Shown here: piece after piece, positions 33,184 through 42,702 of the stretch
Layout: every line of letters starts with the position of its first letter
Position numbering within the stretch: position 1 is the first letter of the stretch
Assembly (NCBI RefSeq): GCF_028561755.1
Contig: NZ_JAQQTD010000004.1
Span: 186,001 to 250,000, forward strand
Direction: 5' to 3'
Origin: Altibacter sp. HG106
GTDB lineage: Bacteria; Bacteroidota; Bacteroidia; Flavobacteriales; Flavobacteriaceae
DNA length: 64,000 nt
The notes under the pieces: generated by a model
What the model was told of the DNA's origin: nothing
What the model saw: the letters and a program-made list of their open reading frames with translations, nothing else
The model's database searches: none
Made by a program: the position numbers and the translations under genes

Positions 33184-35531
33184 TCCGAGGTTGTGCTTAC
33201 AGAGTCTAGGGCGGGAGTACGTTTTAGCAGTTCCATATTGATCTCATGCTTCTGAATGATTGCATCTGTTACAACAAAGGGTTTGGGCATGGTATTTTTA
33301 GGGCGTTTGTTGATGGAAAATTGAGGGTGTTCGAGCAGGTCGAAAGAGTATTCCTGTACCACAAAAACAGGCTGTTCACGTTCCGGAAGCGAATAGGATA
33401 CTTCGAGTGAATCTTCTCCCTTCAGAAAATACGTGAGCAAGTGTTTCGAGCTTCGGGCACCATAGACGTTCCCAGTACTATCCGGAGGAATTTCTTTTCC
33501 GTTAAAACGCAAACGATTAAACGTTGTTTTCTCTGAAGTGTACAAATTTAATAAGTGCAATTTTCGCTGCGGAAGCAAGGTGAACGTGACACTGCGCTCT
33601 CCGTCTATCATCGTGTCCTGCTCTATTCGAGCCAAGACCTTCTCGATATCTTTAAAGGGAGCTTCGGAAGCATACGAATAGGAAGTACCGTATTTGCTGC
33701 CGGCGGCATTGCTCACATATTGGGAAGCTTCTTCAGGCTGATCGCCCAGGTATCCTCGGGTCCACGAATCTAAGACCTTATCGTAAGTGGTCCAATACGC
33801 TTTTTCCGAAGTAACATCTTGATAATACACCAGACTATTTGGCTTTTGTCGGCTTTCCGTGAAATCACTGCTCATGTGCGCACGTATCAAAAAGAACAGT
33901 GCCAGAATGAAAAACAATCCGGAGAGTATCCGTTTCCAGCGATAGTACCCAAACACAGGAAGGAGAAGTCCGAATAACAGTACGGTAAATACACAACTAA
34001 TCACCAACATTTTTAGTCCGAGACCCACCGGAAAGAACTGAATAAGCGGGCCAAAGATAAAGAGGGCCGGAATAGCGAAGAGGGTTAACAGCAGGAGGTT
34101 GGGATTTGGCTGTTTCAGGATAACAAACAGGCTCAACAGAGCAAAGAACACCGGGATGATAAAATATCCGGCGCCTTGAAGTCCAATAGCGACTCCGGTA
34201 TTGAGGAGCAACCAGAAGAAGAGTGGCGCTATTGAATAGCCGGGCAGCGTTGCTTTTTTGGAATTCCGATAGAAAAAGAAGGTGATCGCCAGCGTCAATA
34301 CCACAAAAAGGGCGATGTAGGTATGCCCATTATAGGTAAAGCCATGTTGTATTTCTTCATAATGCGGGTAGGCCCATAAGATCAGTTTCCATCCAAAGAA
34401 CCCAACCAAGCCCGATCCGATGAGGCTGCCTAAAAAAGGGAGAAAACCTTTTCCGATAGCAGACAGTTGAAGCGTGCCACGTTGTATTCCGAAGAAAATC
34501 AATCCAATAAAAACGAGCCAGGCGAGGAGCAGCATAGGGAGGATCCAAGAAAACGGATAATGCACCAACTTGAGCCAAGGAACATTGAAATAAACATGGT
34601 CTGCTTCGGCGCGCGTAGCTTCCAATGGGGCGTCCCCGAAATAGTGCAACAGCGGCAGCAGATACGACCCTTGGTGCTGTAAGGTGTTGCGATCGAGACG
34701 TTCAAAATTATCGTTGGCCGTATGGTAGTCGTAATGATCATCGATAAACGCAAAGAAGAACCCGTCTAAGTCGCCATCTTCTCGCAGCACGGTAGAATCG
34801 GTGTCGTTGGGAAGCATTTTATAAATGCTATACATCAAGGAAGTGGCTACGGGATATTCGGGGTTGGCATTTTGAAATGCTTTAATCAGGTTCGCATTCC
34901 CGTGATTTGTTTCAAGAATCATATTGCTGGGGCCGCCGCTACCCCGGGCTTCAAAATTCAGGGAGATTCCCACGTCTTTCGCCCAGGGGTGCTCGTTCAC
35001 AAAGAGTTTGGCGCCATCGAGTCCGGTTTCTTCTCCGTCTGTAAATAAAATAATGATGTCGTTCTTGGGTTGTTTGCCCGACGCCTTAAAAGCCCTGAGG
35101 CTTTCTAAAATGGTTACCACCCCACTTCCCGCATCACTGGCTCCATAGGAAGGTACCAATGCACTGTCGTAATGGGTAAAGACCAGTAATGCTTTTCCCT
35201 CCTCGCTACCTTCTAGCCGTGCCAGGATATTGATGGGTTTGCTTAACACGCCCCGGTTCGGATGTAGTAAAAAACCTTCCTGAGTGGTAGGCTGAAGTCC
35301 GAGGGCTCTCAATTGCCCCATGATATAGGTGCGCACTTCAGACAAGGCTTCGGAAGTAGTAAAATGAGGCTCTTTACTGATTTCTTTCAGCGGCACCAGA
35401 GCACGTTCGGTAGCGAATTCGGTTTCGGGAAGACTTGCGGGAGTGCCCGAAGAAGGCATCATGCTATAAAATCCATAATAGAGAAATCCACAGACGAAAA
35501 GTACCGATAAAAGGGCGTAAAAGCGTTTCAT
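33180..35531 (-). CDS. M28 family peptidase with polytopic membrane C-terminus (ERMP1-like)
   Basis: One N-terminal helix is followed by an M28 aminopeptidase domain (about 60-310). Zinc ligands are visible in HYDSALVPSYGASDAGSG, TDGEETGLDG, NFEARGSGGP and DDHYDYHTANDN. About nine membrane helices and a C-terminal beta domain complete 783 aa, the layout of ER metallopeptidase 1-like proteins. It probably acts on peptides at the outer face of the inner membrane. It is first in an operon with the YeeZ-like gene. Confidence 0.9.
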   Translation of the reverse strand: MKRFYALLSVLFVCGFLYYGFYSMMPSSGTPASLPETEFATERALVPLKEISKEPHFTTSEALSEVRTYIMGQLRALGLQPTTQEGFLLHPNRGVLSKPINILARLEGSEEGKALLVFTHYDSALVPSYGASDAGSGVVTILESLRAFKASGKQPKNDIIILFTDGEETGLDGAKLFVNEHPWAKDVGISLNFEARGSGGPSNMILETNHGNANLIKAFQNANPEYPVATSLMYSIYKMLPNDTDSTVLREDGDLDGFFFAFIDDHYDYHTANDNFERLDRNTLQHQGSYLLPLLHYFGDAPLEATRAEADHVYFNVPWLKLVHYPFSWILPMLLLAWLVFIGLIFFGIQRGTLQLSAIGKGFLPFLGSLIGSGLVGFFGWKLILWAYPHYEEIQHGFTYNGHTYIALFVVLTLAITFFFYRNSKKATLPGYSIAPLFFWLLLNTGVAIGLQGAGYFIIPVFFALLSLFVILKQPNPNLLLLTLFAIPALFIFGPLIQFFPVGLGLKMLVISCVFTVLLFGLLLPVFGYYRWKRILSGLFFILALFFLIRAHMSSDFTESRQKPNSLVYYQDVTSEKAYWTTYDKVLDSWTRGYLGDQPEEASQYVSNAAGSKYGTSYSYASEAPFKDIEKVLARIEQDTMIDGERSVTFTLLPQRKLHLLNLYTSEKTTFNRLRFNGKEIPPDSTGNVYGARSSKHLLTYFLKGEDSLEVSYSLPEREQPVFVVQEYSFDLLEHPQFSINKRPKNTMPKPFVVTDAIIQKHEINMELLKRTPALDSVSTTSE

Positions 35532-35644
35532 AGGTTGGTTTTGGTGCAGGCAAGGTACAATTAAATCCGGAACTTCAAAGATGTTAAAGGCGATGAGGGT
35601 TTGATAAAAATTGGGTATATTTAAAAGGATAAAAACCTTATCTT

Positions 35645-36109
35645 ATGGGAATTAAAAGTTATATCGGCAAGCGCGCCAAGAAGCCGAAAGGCTCTTCGGA
35701 AAATATAAAAGTATCGGATTATATGAGCACTAACCTCGTGACCTTCCGCCCTCAGCAATCGGTATTGGAAGTGATGAATACATTGATTAAAAAGAAAATT
35801 TCCGGTGGACCCGTGGTGAACGATAGAAACGAATTAGTAGGGATCATCAGTGAAGGTGATTGTATGAAGCAGATAAGTAACAGCCGCTACTACAATCAAC
35901 CCATGGAAGACATCAAGGTAGAACAACATATGGCTACGGAAGTAGAAACCATTGATGGTAACATGAACATCTTTGACGCCGCCGACAAGTTCCTCACTTC
36001 CCGAAGGCGGAGATTCCCAATCGTCGAATCGGGTAAATTAACCGGATTGATCAGTCAGAAAGACATTTTAAAGGCCGCTTTAGAATTGAAAGGGCAGTCC
36101 TGGAAATAA
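35645..36109 (+). CDS. CBS-domain pair protein
   Basis: The 154 residues consist of two CBS motifs (about 23-80 and 90-150: VSDYMSTNLVTFRPQQSVL, GIISEGDCMKQ, GLISQKDILKAAL). Bateman modules of this kind bind adenosine nucleotides and act as energy or ligand sensors. No effector domain is attached, and the partner is unknown. Its stop codon directly abuts the convergent Zn-ribbon gene with no spacer. Confidence 0.88.
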   Translation: MGIKSYIGKRAKKPKGSSENIKVSDYMSTNLVTFRPQQSVLEVMNTLIKKKISGGPVVNDRNELVGIISEGDCMKQISNSRYYNQPMEDIKVEQHMATEVETIDGNMNIFDAADKFLTSRRRRFPIVESGKLTGLISQKDILKAALELKGQSWK

Positions 36110-36466
36110 CTACAATTGGATGTCGGTGCGAACCAGTAAGTACCAATCATTTTCCAACGGGAGGTATCCTTGGTCGTAAACGTAGTAATAGACAGTTCCG
36201 GCTTTGGTAACGTATTGTCCTGTGAAAAACTGAAAATTAAATCCGTGCTTATCTAAGGTCGATTTGCGGACCTTCGTTTTATCCTGAGTGTTCAAGGCTT
36301 CCAGAATGCGGTAGTTTTTCCGCAATCGGTTGTTGATGTTTCGAACCAACTGTTTGCTGTCTTTGTTCAGCGCGTTGTTATGCGCATTTCGACAAGCATC
36401 ACTGCAGAACTTTTTATCAGAACGGCCAATGATCTTATCTCCACATTCGGGACAGCGTTTATCCAT
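36110..36466 (-). CDS. Zn-ribbon protein (DUF2116-like)
   Basis: The first 35 residues contain a treble-clef or Zn-ribbon with CPECGDK...FCSDACRNAHNN, like DUF2116 and YHS-type fingers. The rest is a basic helical region and a small beta domain (FNFQFFTGQYVTKAGTVYYY). It lies 1 base downstream of the NUMOD4/HNH gene and is surely co-transcribed with it. Nucleic-acid binding is likely; the function is unknown. Confidence 0.8.
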   Translation of the reverse strand: MDKRCPECGDKIIGRSDKKFCSDACRNAHNNALNKDSKQLVRNINNRLRKNYRILEALNTQDKTKVRKSTLDKHGFNFQFFTGQYVTKAGTVYYYVYDQGYLPLENDWYLLVRTDIQL

Positions 36467-36467
36467 G

Positions 36468-37028
36468 TCAGTAATCGGTTATGTGACCCCAATTTTCGCC
36501 CGACTTAATACGGTATAACTGCATTTCTGAAATGCCAAACTGTTTGGCGATCATGCGCATCCGTGTCTTGCGATTCGGGTCAAATATTTTCCGCTTAATT
36601 AATCGAACTCTTCCGGGGGTAAGCTTAGAATAACGCGGGTTGTTCTTCGTGCGTTCTTTGCTTTCTATAACCGCAGGGTTGTTCAAATTGTGAGCGGTAA
36701 GCTCTTTTCTGGTGACGTATTGTAAATTTTCAACATGGTTATTCGACTTGTCAAAATCCAAATGAATTACATACGGTTTTTCTTCAGGATTGTCAATAAA
36801 CACATCGGCTACGCAGCGATGGACATACAGTAGTTGTGATTTTCCCGTCTTTCTCATTACCGAGAAAACTTCGTAACCACCAAGTACATAAGGGGTGAGC
36901 AATTCACCGTTTTCGTCGTACTTAAAACGAACTACGCGTCCATGGCTAGAGACTTTGAAAATTTCATTGCTTCGCCATGTGGGCTTATGCATATCCTTCC
37001 AAATCTCACCTTTAAAACTTCGTATCAT
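36468..37028 (-). CDS. NUMOD4/HNH domain protein, possibly domesticated homing endonuclease
   Basis: Domain order matches free-standing homing endonucleases: NUMOD4 (GEIWKDM ... IFKVSSHGRVVRF), HNH_3 (YVHRCVADVFIDNPEEKP, VIHLDFDKSNNHVENLQYVT) and a C-terminal HTH (KTRMRMIAKQFGISEMQLYR). The second His and the SNN of the HNH are kept, but the usual Asn before that His is Ile and the loop Gly is Phe. The gene does not interrupt any other gene. Start at 37028 (MIRSFKGE) is chosen; the first Met at 37058 adds only ten residues. Confidence 0.75.
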   Translation of the reverse strand: MIRSFKGEIWKDMHKPTWRSNEIFKVSSHGRVVRFKYDENGELLTPYVLGGYEVFSVMRKTGKSQLLYVHRCVADVFIDNPEEKPYVIHLDFDKSNNHVENLQYVTRKELTAHNLNNPAVIESKERTKNNPRYSKLTPGRVRLIKRKIFDPNRKTRMRMIAKQFGISEMQLYRIKSGENWGHITDY

Positions 37029-37065
37029 ATAGCTGGGGAGTTTATCCAAAGATAACAAAATTATG

Positions 37066-37965
37066 TTAGTCGTTTGGCGTTAGGTGAAAGCGGTAAATAG
37101 CTTCAAATTTGAAGAAAAATCCACCATTAATCACTGGGTTTAAACGGGTTCGGTCATCACCGAAACTAAAGGCAGAGAGCCCTAAATCGATTGTTTCTCC
37201 CTGTTGATATACTTCGTAATTATTGCTTGAGTATCCTAATTTTCCACGCAACAACACTTGTCTATCGAACGCATTGTATTGCAGATAGCTGGCAAACTCC
37301 AGCGAACTCAAATCCACATACAGTTGAGGCGTTGGTGCCTCGGTAAGGTTGAAACTTCGGCCGATACCGTAATAATCCAGCCCAACGGAAAGTGCTCCAA
37401 ACCGATAATTAATATCAGTGGCGATGGGTAAGGATACATCCATTTCAAATTTTTGATTTTCGCTTAGGTAATACCAACCGATGATAGGTGTTGTGAAAAA
37501 TCCAAACGCTTCCTGCGAGCCATAGGCTCCGAAGCGATAGATAAGGCGCTCCTTTTTTTGATATTTCAGAAGCGCAAACCCTCCAAGATAAAAGTCGTCT
37601 CCCGTAATGTTCCCGTAGTCGGATGCAATCTTCGGAAGCGCCACAATGGTAGTGCTCCACCGATCGTTAAAAGTGGTCGCTACCCCTAGTTTTAGCGTGG
37701 TGCTGTACAAACTAACGAAGGTGGTATTGGGCGCGAGCTGCAAATGATTTCTGCTATAGGACAGGCCGGAAATTAGGGCGTTGTTTTCATTTAAAACGAT
37801 GGGAAACGTGAGATCGGCTTCCACCGATTGAACTTGTGTCTCGCCTGGAGTCTCTTCGAAAGTATTCTGAAAGGTACGTCCAAAACCTATTTTTACAAGG
37901 TCTACATAGTCCTGTGCACTTACTGTCACAGGAATTAAAAGGAGAAAAAGGAAAAATTTGTTCAA
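37066..37965 (-). CDS. DUF6268-like outer-membrane beta-barrel protein
   Basis: A signal peptide (NKFFLFLLLIPVTVSAQ) leads into regularly alternating beta-strands (STTLKLGVATTF, FALLKYQKKERLIYRFGAYG, GALSVGLDYYGIG, QVLLRGKLGYSS) that fill the protein and end FEAIYRFHLTPND. This fits a 12- to 14-strand barrel of the DUF6268 type. I choose TTG at 37965 because the ATG at 38037 would add 24 residues before the signal and lies upstream of a -7-like TATCTTTA (37987-37994). It is 37 bases from the NUMOD4 gene. Confidence 0.7.
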   Translation of the reverse strand: MNKFFLFLLLIPVTVSAQDYVDLVKIGFGRTFQNTFEETPGETQVQSVEADLTFPIVLNENNALISGLSYSRNHLQLAPNTTFVSLYSTTLKLGVATTFNDRWSTTIVALPKIASDYGNITGDDFYLGGFALLKYQKKERLIYRFGAYGSQEAFGFFTTPIIGWYYLSENQKFEMDVSLPIATDINYRFGALSVGLDYYGIGRSFNLTEAPTPQLYVDLSSLEFASYLQYNAFDRQVLLRGKLGYSSNNYEVYQQGETIDLGLSAFSFGDDRTRLNPVINGGFFFKFEAIYRFHLTPND

Positions 37966-38179
37966 GGGCAACCCAATTGGATGGGTTAAAGATAGGAGTT
38001 TCTTGGGAGTTTCGCTCAGCGCATTCAGCGAGACCATTTTTTTAGCCCGCTAAGAAAGATTCGCTTCACGAAAGGGAAGAATTCCTGAAAAACCGATATT
38101 CATAGTGCTTATAAGGCTTCCACTAGTCTATTTCTGTAAAATTTCTTACTTTCGCAGCCTTATAGAAAGAGAATTATAT

Positions 38180-41100
38180 ATGAGCGCTAAATTCAAGGAA
38201 TACAAAGGATTGGACCTTCCGCAACTGGCGAAGGAAATACTCAGTTTTTGGAATGAAGATAACACCTTTCAAAAGAGTATTTCGATTCGTGAGGATGCGA
38301 CTCCTTTCGTGTTTTTTGAAGGTCCGCCTTCGGCCAATGGACTACCAGGGATTCATCACGTGATGGCCCGCGCTATTAAAGATATATTTTGTAGGTATAA
38401 AACGCAGAAAGGCTTTAAAGTAGATCGCAAAGCCGGATGGGACACCCACGGATTACCCATTGAACTGGGTGTTGAAAAAGAATTGGGCATCACCAAAGAA
38501 GACATCGGTAAAAAAATCTCGGTAGAAGCCTATAATGAAGCCTGTCGAAAAGCCGTGATGCGCTATACGGATGTTTGGAACAGAGTCACCGAAGAATACG
38601 GCTACTGGGTCGATATGAGCGATCCGTACGTGACGTATAAGTCAAAGTACATGGAGACGGTCTGGTGGTTGCTGAAGCAAATTTTTGAGAAAGACCTCTT
38701 GTACAAAGGATATACCATTCAGCCCTATTCCCCAAAAGCCGGAACGGGATTAAGCTCACATGAGCTGAACCAACCCGGTACCTATCAAGATGTGACCGAT
38801 ACTACGGTGGTGGCTCAATTTAAAGCGATACCCGATACGCTTCCGGAATTTCTTTCCGAAGAAAGCAACAATATTCACTTTTTAGCCTGGACGACCACGC
38901 CTTGGACCTTACCGAGCAACACGGCCTTAACGGTTGGACCTAACATCGAATACGTATTGGTAAAAACCTTTAATCAATACACTTTCGACCCCATTTATGT
39001 GGTGCTGGCAAAGAGTTTGATTTCGAAGCAGTTCAGCGGAAAATACGAAGAGAAGCCGAATGAAGAAGTGTTAGAAAGCTATAAGCAGGGCGACAAGACC
39101 ATCCCTTATTTTATAGTGAAATCCTTCAAAGGAAGTGACCTTCTAGGAATTCGCTATCAGCAACTCATGGATTATGTGAAACCGTATCACCATCCAGAGC
39201 ATGCCTTTAGAATTATTGCCGGAGATTTTGTGACTACGGAAGACGGTACCGGAATCGTACACACGGCGCCTACTTTTGGTGCCGATGATGCTAAGGTTGC
39301 CAAAGAAGCCAGCCCGCAAGTCCCGCCTTTATTGGTCATGGATGAAAACGATAACCTGGTTCCGCTGGTCGATCTACAGGGGAAGTTTAGACCTGAAATG
39401 CGTGAATTAGGCGGGAAGTACGTCAAGAATGAATATTACGATGAAGGGGATGCGCCCGAAAAGAGTGTGGATGTTGAGATCGCCATTCAGTTAAAGACCG
39501 ATAACAAGGCCTTCAAGGTTGAAAAATACGTGCACAGCTACCCTAATTGCTGGCGAACCGATAAGCCTATTTTATATTATCCCTTAGATTCTTGGTTCAT
39601 TCGTGTGACCGAATTTAAGGATCGCATGTTCGAATTGAACCAGCAGATCAATTGGAAACCGAAAGCGACCGGAGAAGGGCGTTTCGGAAATTGGTTGGCG
39701 AATGCGAACGATTGGAATTTGTCCCGTTCTCGCTATTGGGGGATTCCGTTGCCTATTTGGAGAACCGAAGACGGGAAGGAAGCAAAATGCATTGGAAGCG
39801 TTGCGGAATTGCAGGCCGAAATGCAAAAAGCCGTTTCCGCAGGCGTTTTAGAGGAAGCCATCTTCAACGATTTTGTTCCTGGCGATTTTTCCGAAGCCAA
39901 TTACGAGAAAGTCGATTTGCATAAAAATATTGTGGATGCCATTGTATTGGTATCCGATTCCGGCCAGCCGATGAAGCGGGAAGCCGACCTGATCGATGTT
40001 TGGTTCGATAGCGGTAGCATGCCCTATGCGCAATGGCATTACCCTTTCGAGAATAAAGAAAAAGTGGAGGATACCTGGCGTAAAGCCGATTTCATCGCAG
40101 AAGGGGTCGATCAAACCCGGGGTTGGTTCTATACCTTACACGCCATTGCGACCATGATCTTTGATGACATTGCCTACAAAAATGTAGTGAGCAACGGATT
40201 AGTGCTGGATAAAAACGGCCAGAAAATGTCGAAGCGTTTGGGCAACGCGGTCGACCCTTTTGAAACGCTGGAAACCTATGGACCCGACGCTACGCGTTGG
40301 TATATGATCAGCAATGCGAATCCTTGGGATAATTTGAAGTTCGACAGTGATGGGATTGCTGAAATTCGGAACAAATTCTTCGGAACCCTTTACAATACCT
40401 ATAGCTTCTTCAGTCTGTACGCGAACTTAGACAATTTCGATTATTCGGAAGCAGACATTCCTATGGAGGAACGCCCTGAAATTGATCGATGGATTCTTTC
40501 CGAATTGCATACATTGATTGAACAAGTGGATGAAGCCTACGCCGATTATGAACCTACCAAGGCAAGTCGGGCGATTTCTACCTTCGTACAGGAGAATTTA
40601 AGCAATTGGTTTGTACGTTTAAGCAGACGCCGATATTGGAAGGGAAGCTACGGGCCGGATAAAATTTCTGCCTATCAAACCTTATATACCTGTTTAGTGA
40701 CCGTTGCCCAGTTAGGAGCTCCGGTAGCCCCTTTCTTTATGGACAGGCTTTATAAAGACCTAACGGCAGGCGTGGTTCAAGAGGCGCCAAATTCGGTTCA
40801 CCTGAGCGACTTCCCGGTTTCTAATAAGAATTATATAGATACTGCCTTAGAGCGGAAAATGCAGCGCGCCCAGACAATAAGCTCACTGGTGCTTTCGTTA
40901 CGTCAACGAGAGAAGATCAAGGTACGACAACCGCTACAAAAGATCATGATCCCAGTTCTCGACGAAACCACCCGACAAGAAATTGAAGCGGTCGCTCCGC
41001 TCATTCGTTCTGAAGTGAATGTGAAAGAAGTTGAACTGATTGATGAAGGATCTGGCATCCTAGTAAAACAAATTAAACCCGATTTTCAGAAATTAGGACC

Positions 41101-41587
41101 TCGCTTCGGAAAAGATATGAAGGTAGTGGCCGGACGCATAGGAAACATGGGACAGGAGGAAATCACCACCTTGGAAAATGAAGGGGAAATAAGCGTGCAG
41201 GTAAACGAAAAAAACTGTACATTGAGCAGAGATGAGGTGATCATAAGCTCACAGGATATTGAGGGGTGGTTGGTCGCCAATGCCGAAGGAATTACCGTTG
41301 CGCTGGATGTAACCATCACACCGCAATTGAAGAACGAAGGGATTGCGCGAGAATTGGTCAATCGTATTCAGAACCTCCGAAAGGAGTCCGGTTTTGAAGT
41401 TACTGATCGTATCGCCATTACGTTACAAGACAATGAACTATTAAAAGATGCGGTAACGCAGAATATAGCATACATAAAACAAGAAACCCTAACAGAAATA
41501 CTTCAATTTAATGACGAAGTAACGCAAGGAACCGAAGTTGCCTTCGATGACATCGCGACAAAATTGAGCATTCAAAAACACGTTTAA
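38180..41587 (+). CDS. ileS: Isoleucine-tRNA ligase
   Basis: Class I synthetase of 1135 aa. The HIGH-type motif is HHVM at 59-62 (GLPGIHHVMARAIKD) and the KMSKR loop is exact at 682-686. An editing (CP1) domain lies between them (WTTTPWTLPSNTAL, GTGIVHTAPTFGADD), and the C-terminal anticodon-binding region follows. The long form with extra C-terminal segments is the usual Bacteroidota type. The ATG at 38180 is used rather than an upstream frame from 38105, because a -7-like box lies at 38147. It leads the ileS-dksA-like-lspA group. Confidence 0.97.
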   Translation: MSAKFKEYKGLDLPQLAKEILSFWNEDNTFQKSISIREDATPFVFFEGPPSANGLPGIHHVMARAIKDIFCRYKTQKGFKVDRKAGWDTHGLPIELGVEKELGITKEDIGKKISVEAYNEACRKAVMRYTDVWNRVTEEYGYWVDMSDPYVTYKSKYMETVWWLLKQIFEKDLLYKGYTIQPYSPKAGTGLSSHELNQPGTYQDVTDTTVVAQFKAIPDTLPEFLSEESNNIHFLAWTTTPWTLPSNTALTVGPNIEYVLVKTFNQYTFDPIYVVLAKSLISKQFSGKYEEKPNEEVLESYKQGDKTIPYFIVKSFKGSDLLGIRYQQLMDYVKPYHHPEHAFRIIAGDFVTTEDGTGIVHTAPTFGADDAKVAKEASPQVPPLLVMDENDNLVPLVDLQGKFRPEMRELGGKYVKNEYYDEGDAPEKSVDVEIAIQLKTDNKAFKVEKYVHSYPNCWRTDKPILYYPLDSWFIRVTEFKDRMFELNQQINWKPKATGEGRFGNWLANANDWNLSRSRYWGIPLPIWRTEDGKEAKCIGSVAELQAEMQKAVSAGVLEEAIFNDFVPGDFSEANYEKVDLHKNIVDAIVLVSDSGQPMKREADLIDVWFDSGSMPYAQWHYPFENKEKVEDTWRKADFIAEGVDQTRGWFYTLHAIATMIFDDIAYKNVVSNGLVLDKNGQKMSKRLGNAVDPFETLETYGPDATRWYMISNANPWDNLKFDSDGIAEIRNKFFGTLYNTYSFFSLYANLDNFDYSEADIPMEERPEIDRWILSELHTLIEQVDEAYADYEPTKASRAISTFVQENLSNWFVRLSRRRYWKGSYGPDKISAYQTLYTCLVTVAQLGAPVAPFFMDRLYKDLTAGVVQEAPNSVHLSDFPVSNKNYIDTALERKMQRAQTISSLVLSLRQREKIKVRQPLQKIMIPVLDETTRQEIEAVAPLIRSEVNVKEVELIDEGSGILVKQIKPDFQKLGPRFGKDMKVVAGRIGNMGQEEITTLENEGEISVQVNEKNCTLSRDEVIISSQDIEGWLVANAEGITVALDVTITPQLKNEGIARELVNRIQNLRKESGFEVTDRIAITLQDNELLKDAVTQNIAYIKQETLTEILQFNDEVTQGTEVAFDDIATKLSIQKHV

Positions 41588-41589
41588 TT

Positions 41590-41973
41590 ATGGCAGAAGA
41601 AGTTAAAAATAGATATAGTGACGCCGAACTAGCCGAATTTAAAGAACTAATCATTGGTAAGATAGATAAGGCGAAAGAACAGTTGGCACTTATTGAAAGC
41701 GCCTATAAGAACGATAGTAACAACGGAACCGATGACACCTCTCCTACCTTTAAAGCCTTCGACGAAGGAAGTGAGGTAATGAGCAAAGAAACCTCTTCTC
41801 AGTTGGCAATTCGTCAGGAAAAGTTTATCCGAGATTTGAAAAATGCGTTGATCCGGATTGAAAATAAGACCTACGGAGTCTGCCGAGTGACCGGTAAATT
41901 GATCAATCCCGAGCGATTGAAGCTAGTGCCTCATGCTACCTTGAGCATCGAAGCCAAAAACATGCAGAAGTAA
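41590..41973 (+). CDS. TraR/DksA-like protein with degenerate zinc finger
   Basis: A 127-residue protein with the DksA coiled-coil hairpin (about 10-90) and a C-terminal YGVCRVTGKLINPERLKLVPHATL. Canonical DksA has four Cys here; only Cys98 remains, the others being Thr101, Ser119 and Ala122, so zinc is probably not bound. DksA proteins enter the RNA polymerase secondary channel to modulate initiation. It starts 2 bases after ileS and is probably co-transcribed. Confidence 0.85.
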   Translation: MAEEVKNRYSDAELAEFKELIIGKIDKAKEQLALIESAYKNDSNNGTDDTSPTFKAFDEGSEVMSKETSSQLAIRQEKFIRDLKNALIRIENKTYGVCRVTGKLINPERLKLVPHATLSIEAKNMQK

Positions 41974-41980
41974 GGTATTT

Positions 41981-42670
41981 TTGAAACCACAGAAAGGCAT
42001 AACACCAACCCATCATTTCTTCGGAATTGAGGGTTTTTTAGTCAAACTACTTCTAAGTAGTATTATCCTGTTCTTTGGCACCACAATTTCTGGCTATGCT
42101 CAGAAAACTTCGGAAACGCGCTGGAACGCTCGACAGTTTACAAAAATCATTGTGGAAGGTGAGGTCGCTTCCACCATCTATCTCAAAAGTACCCAAACCG
42201 ATAGCATTAAAGTATCCGTAGAAATCGCAGGCGAGACCTATGAAAACATGATGCCCGCGATGCAAGAGATCAACGGAGTGCTGCACCTTTCGTTGGATTA
42301 TCGTCCCTTCTTTGAAAAAAAAGATGATAAGTTGGCGGCGCATAAAGTACTATCTGGCGAATGGTACCTTCTCGTACCCGAAACGTACGAAGTGGTGATA
42401 CGGAGTACGCAAGCTTCTTTGCAATTTAAAGGCACCTACAAACGTTTAGAAGTTGCTTTGGAAAAAGGGTGGTGTCATGGCAAGCGATTTTCTGGGAATG
42501 CCATGATTCAGACAAAGGAAGGGAACGTTACCATCAGCGCGCTTCCCGGAGTCATGGCAGAAGCAACATCACAGCACGGAACAGTAACCAACGAACTTAC
42601 TAGCGGGGGTGTCTTTAAAATGTTGGTAGAAAGCAAATATGGGAATATCGATCTTCAAAAAACCCAATAA
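41981..42670 (+). CDS. Secreted DUF2807-like (auto-transporter adhesin head GIN) protein
   Basis: An N-terminal signal (FLVKLLLSSIILFFGTTISG, ending YAQ) is followed by a right-handed beta-helix-like domain (FTKIIVEGEVASTIYL, VVIRSTQASLQFKG, NVTISALPGVMAEATSQ, HGTVTNELTSGG), like the DUF2807 proteins of Bacteroidota. Only a TTG start at 41981 is available, 7 bases after the dksA-like stop. It sits between dksA-like and lspA, so it is likely in one operon with them. Function unknown. Confidence 0.7.
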   Translation: MKPQKGITPTHHFFGIEGFLVKLLLSSIILFFGTTISGYAQKTSETRWNARQFTKIIVEGEVASTIYLKSTQTDSIKVSVEIAGETYENMMPAMQEINGVLHLSLDYRPFFEKKDDKLAAHKVLSGEWYLLVPETYEVVIRSTQASLQFKGTYKRLEVALEKGWCHGKRFSGNAMIQTKEGNVTISALPGVMAEATSQHGTVTNELTSGGVFKMLVESKYGNIDLQKTQ

Positions 42671-42702
42671 ATATTTCTATTTTTGCTCCTCAATAATTGG
42701 CT

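Noticed and set aside
36468-37028. Active group I intron or intein endonuclease insertion
   Set aside because: The NUMOD4/HNH gene lies between complete genes and shows no intron boundaries or interrupted host gene, so a free-standing or domesticated form is more likely.
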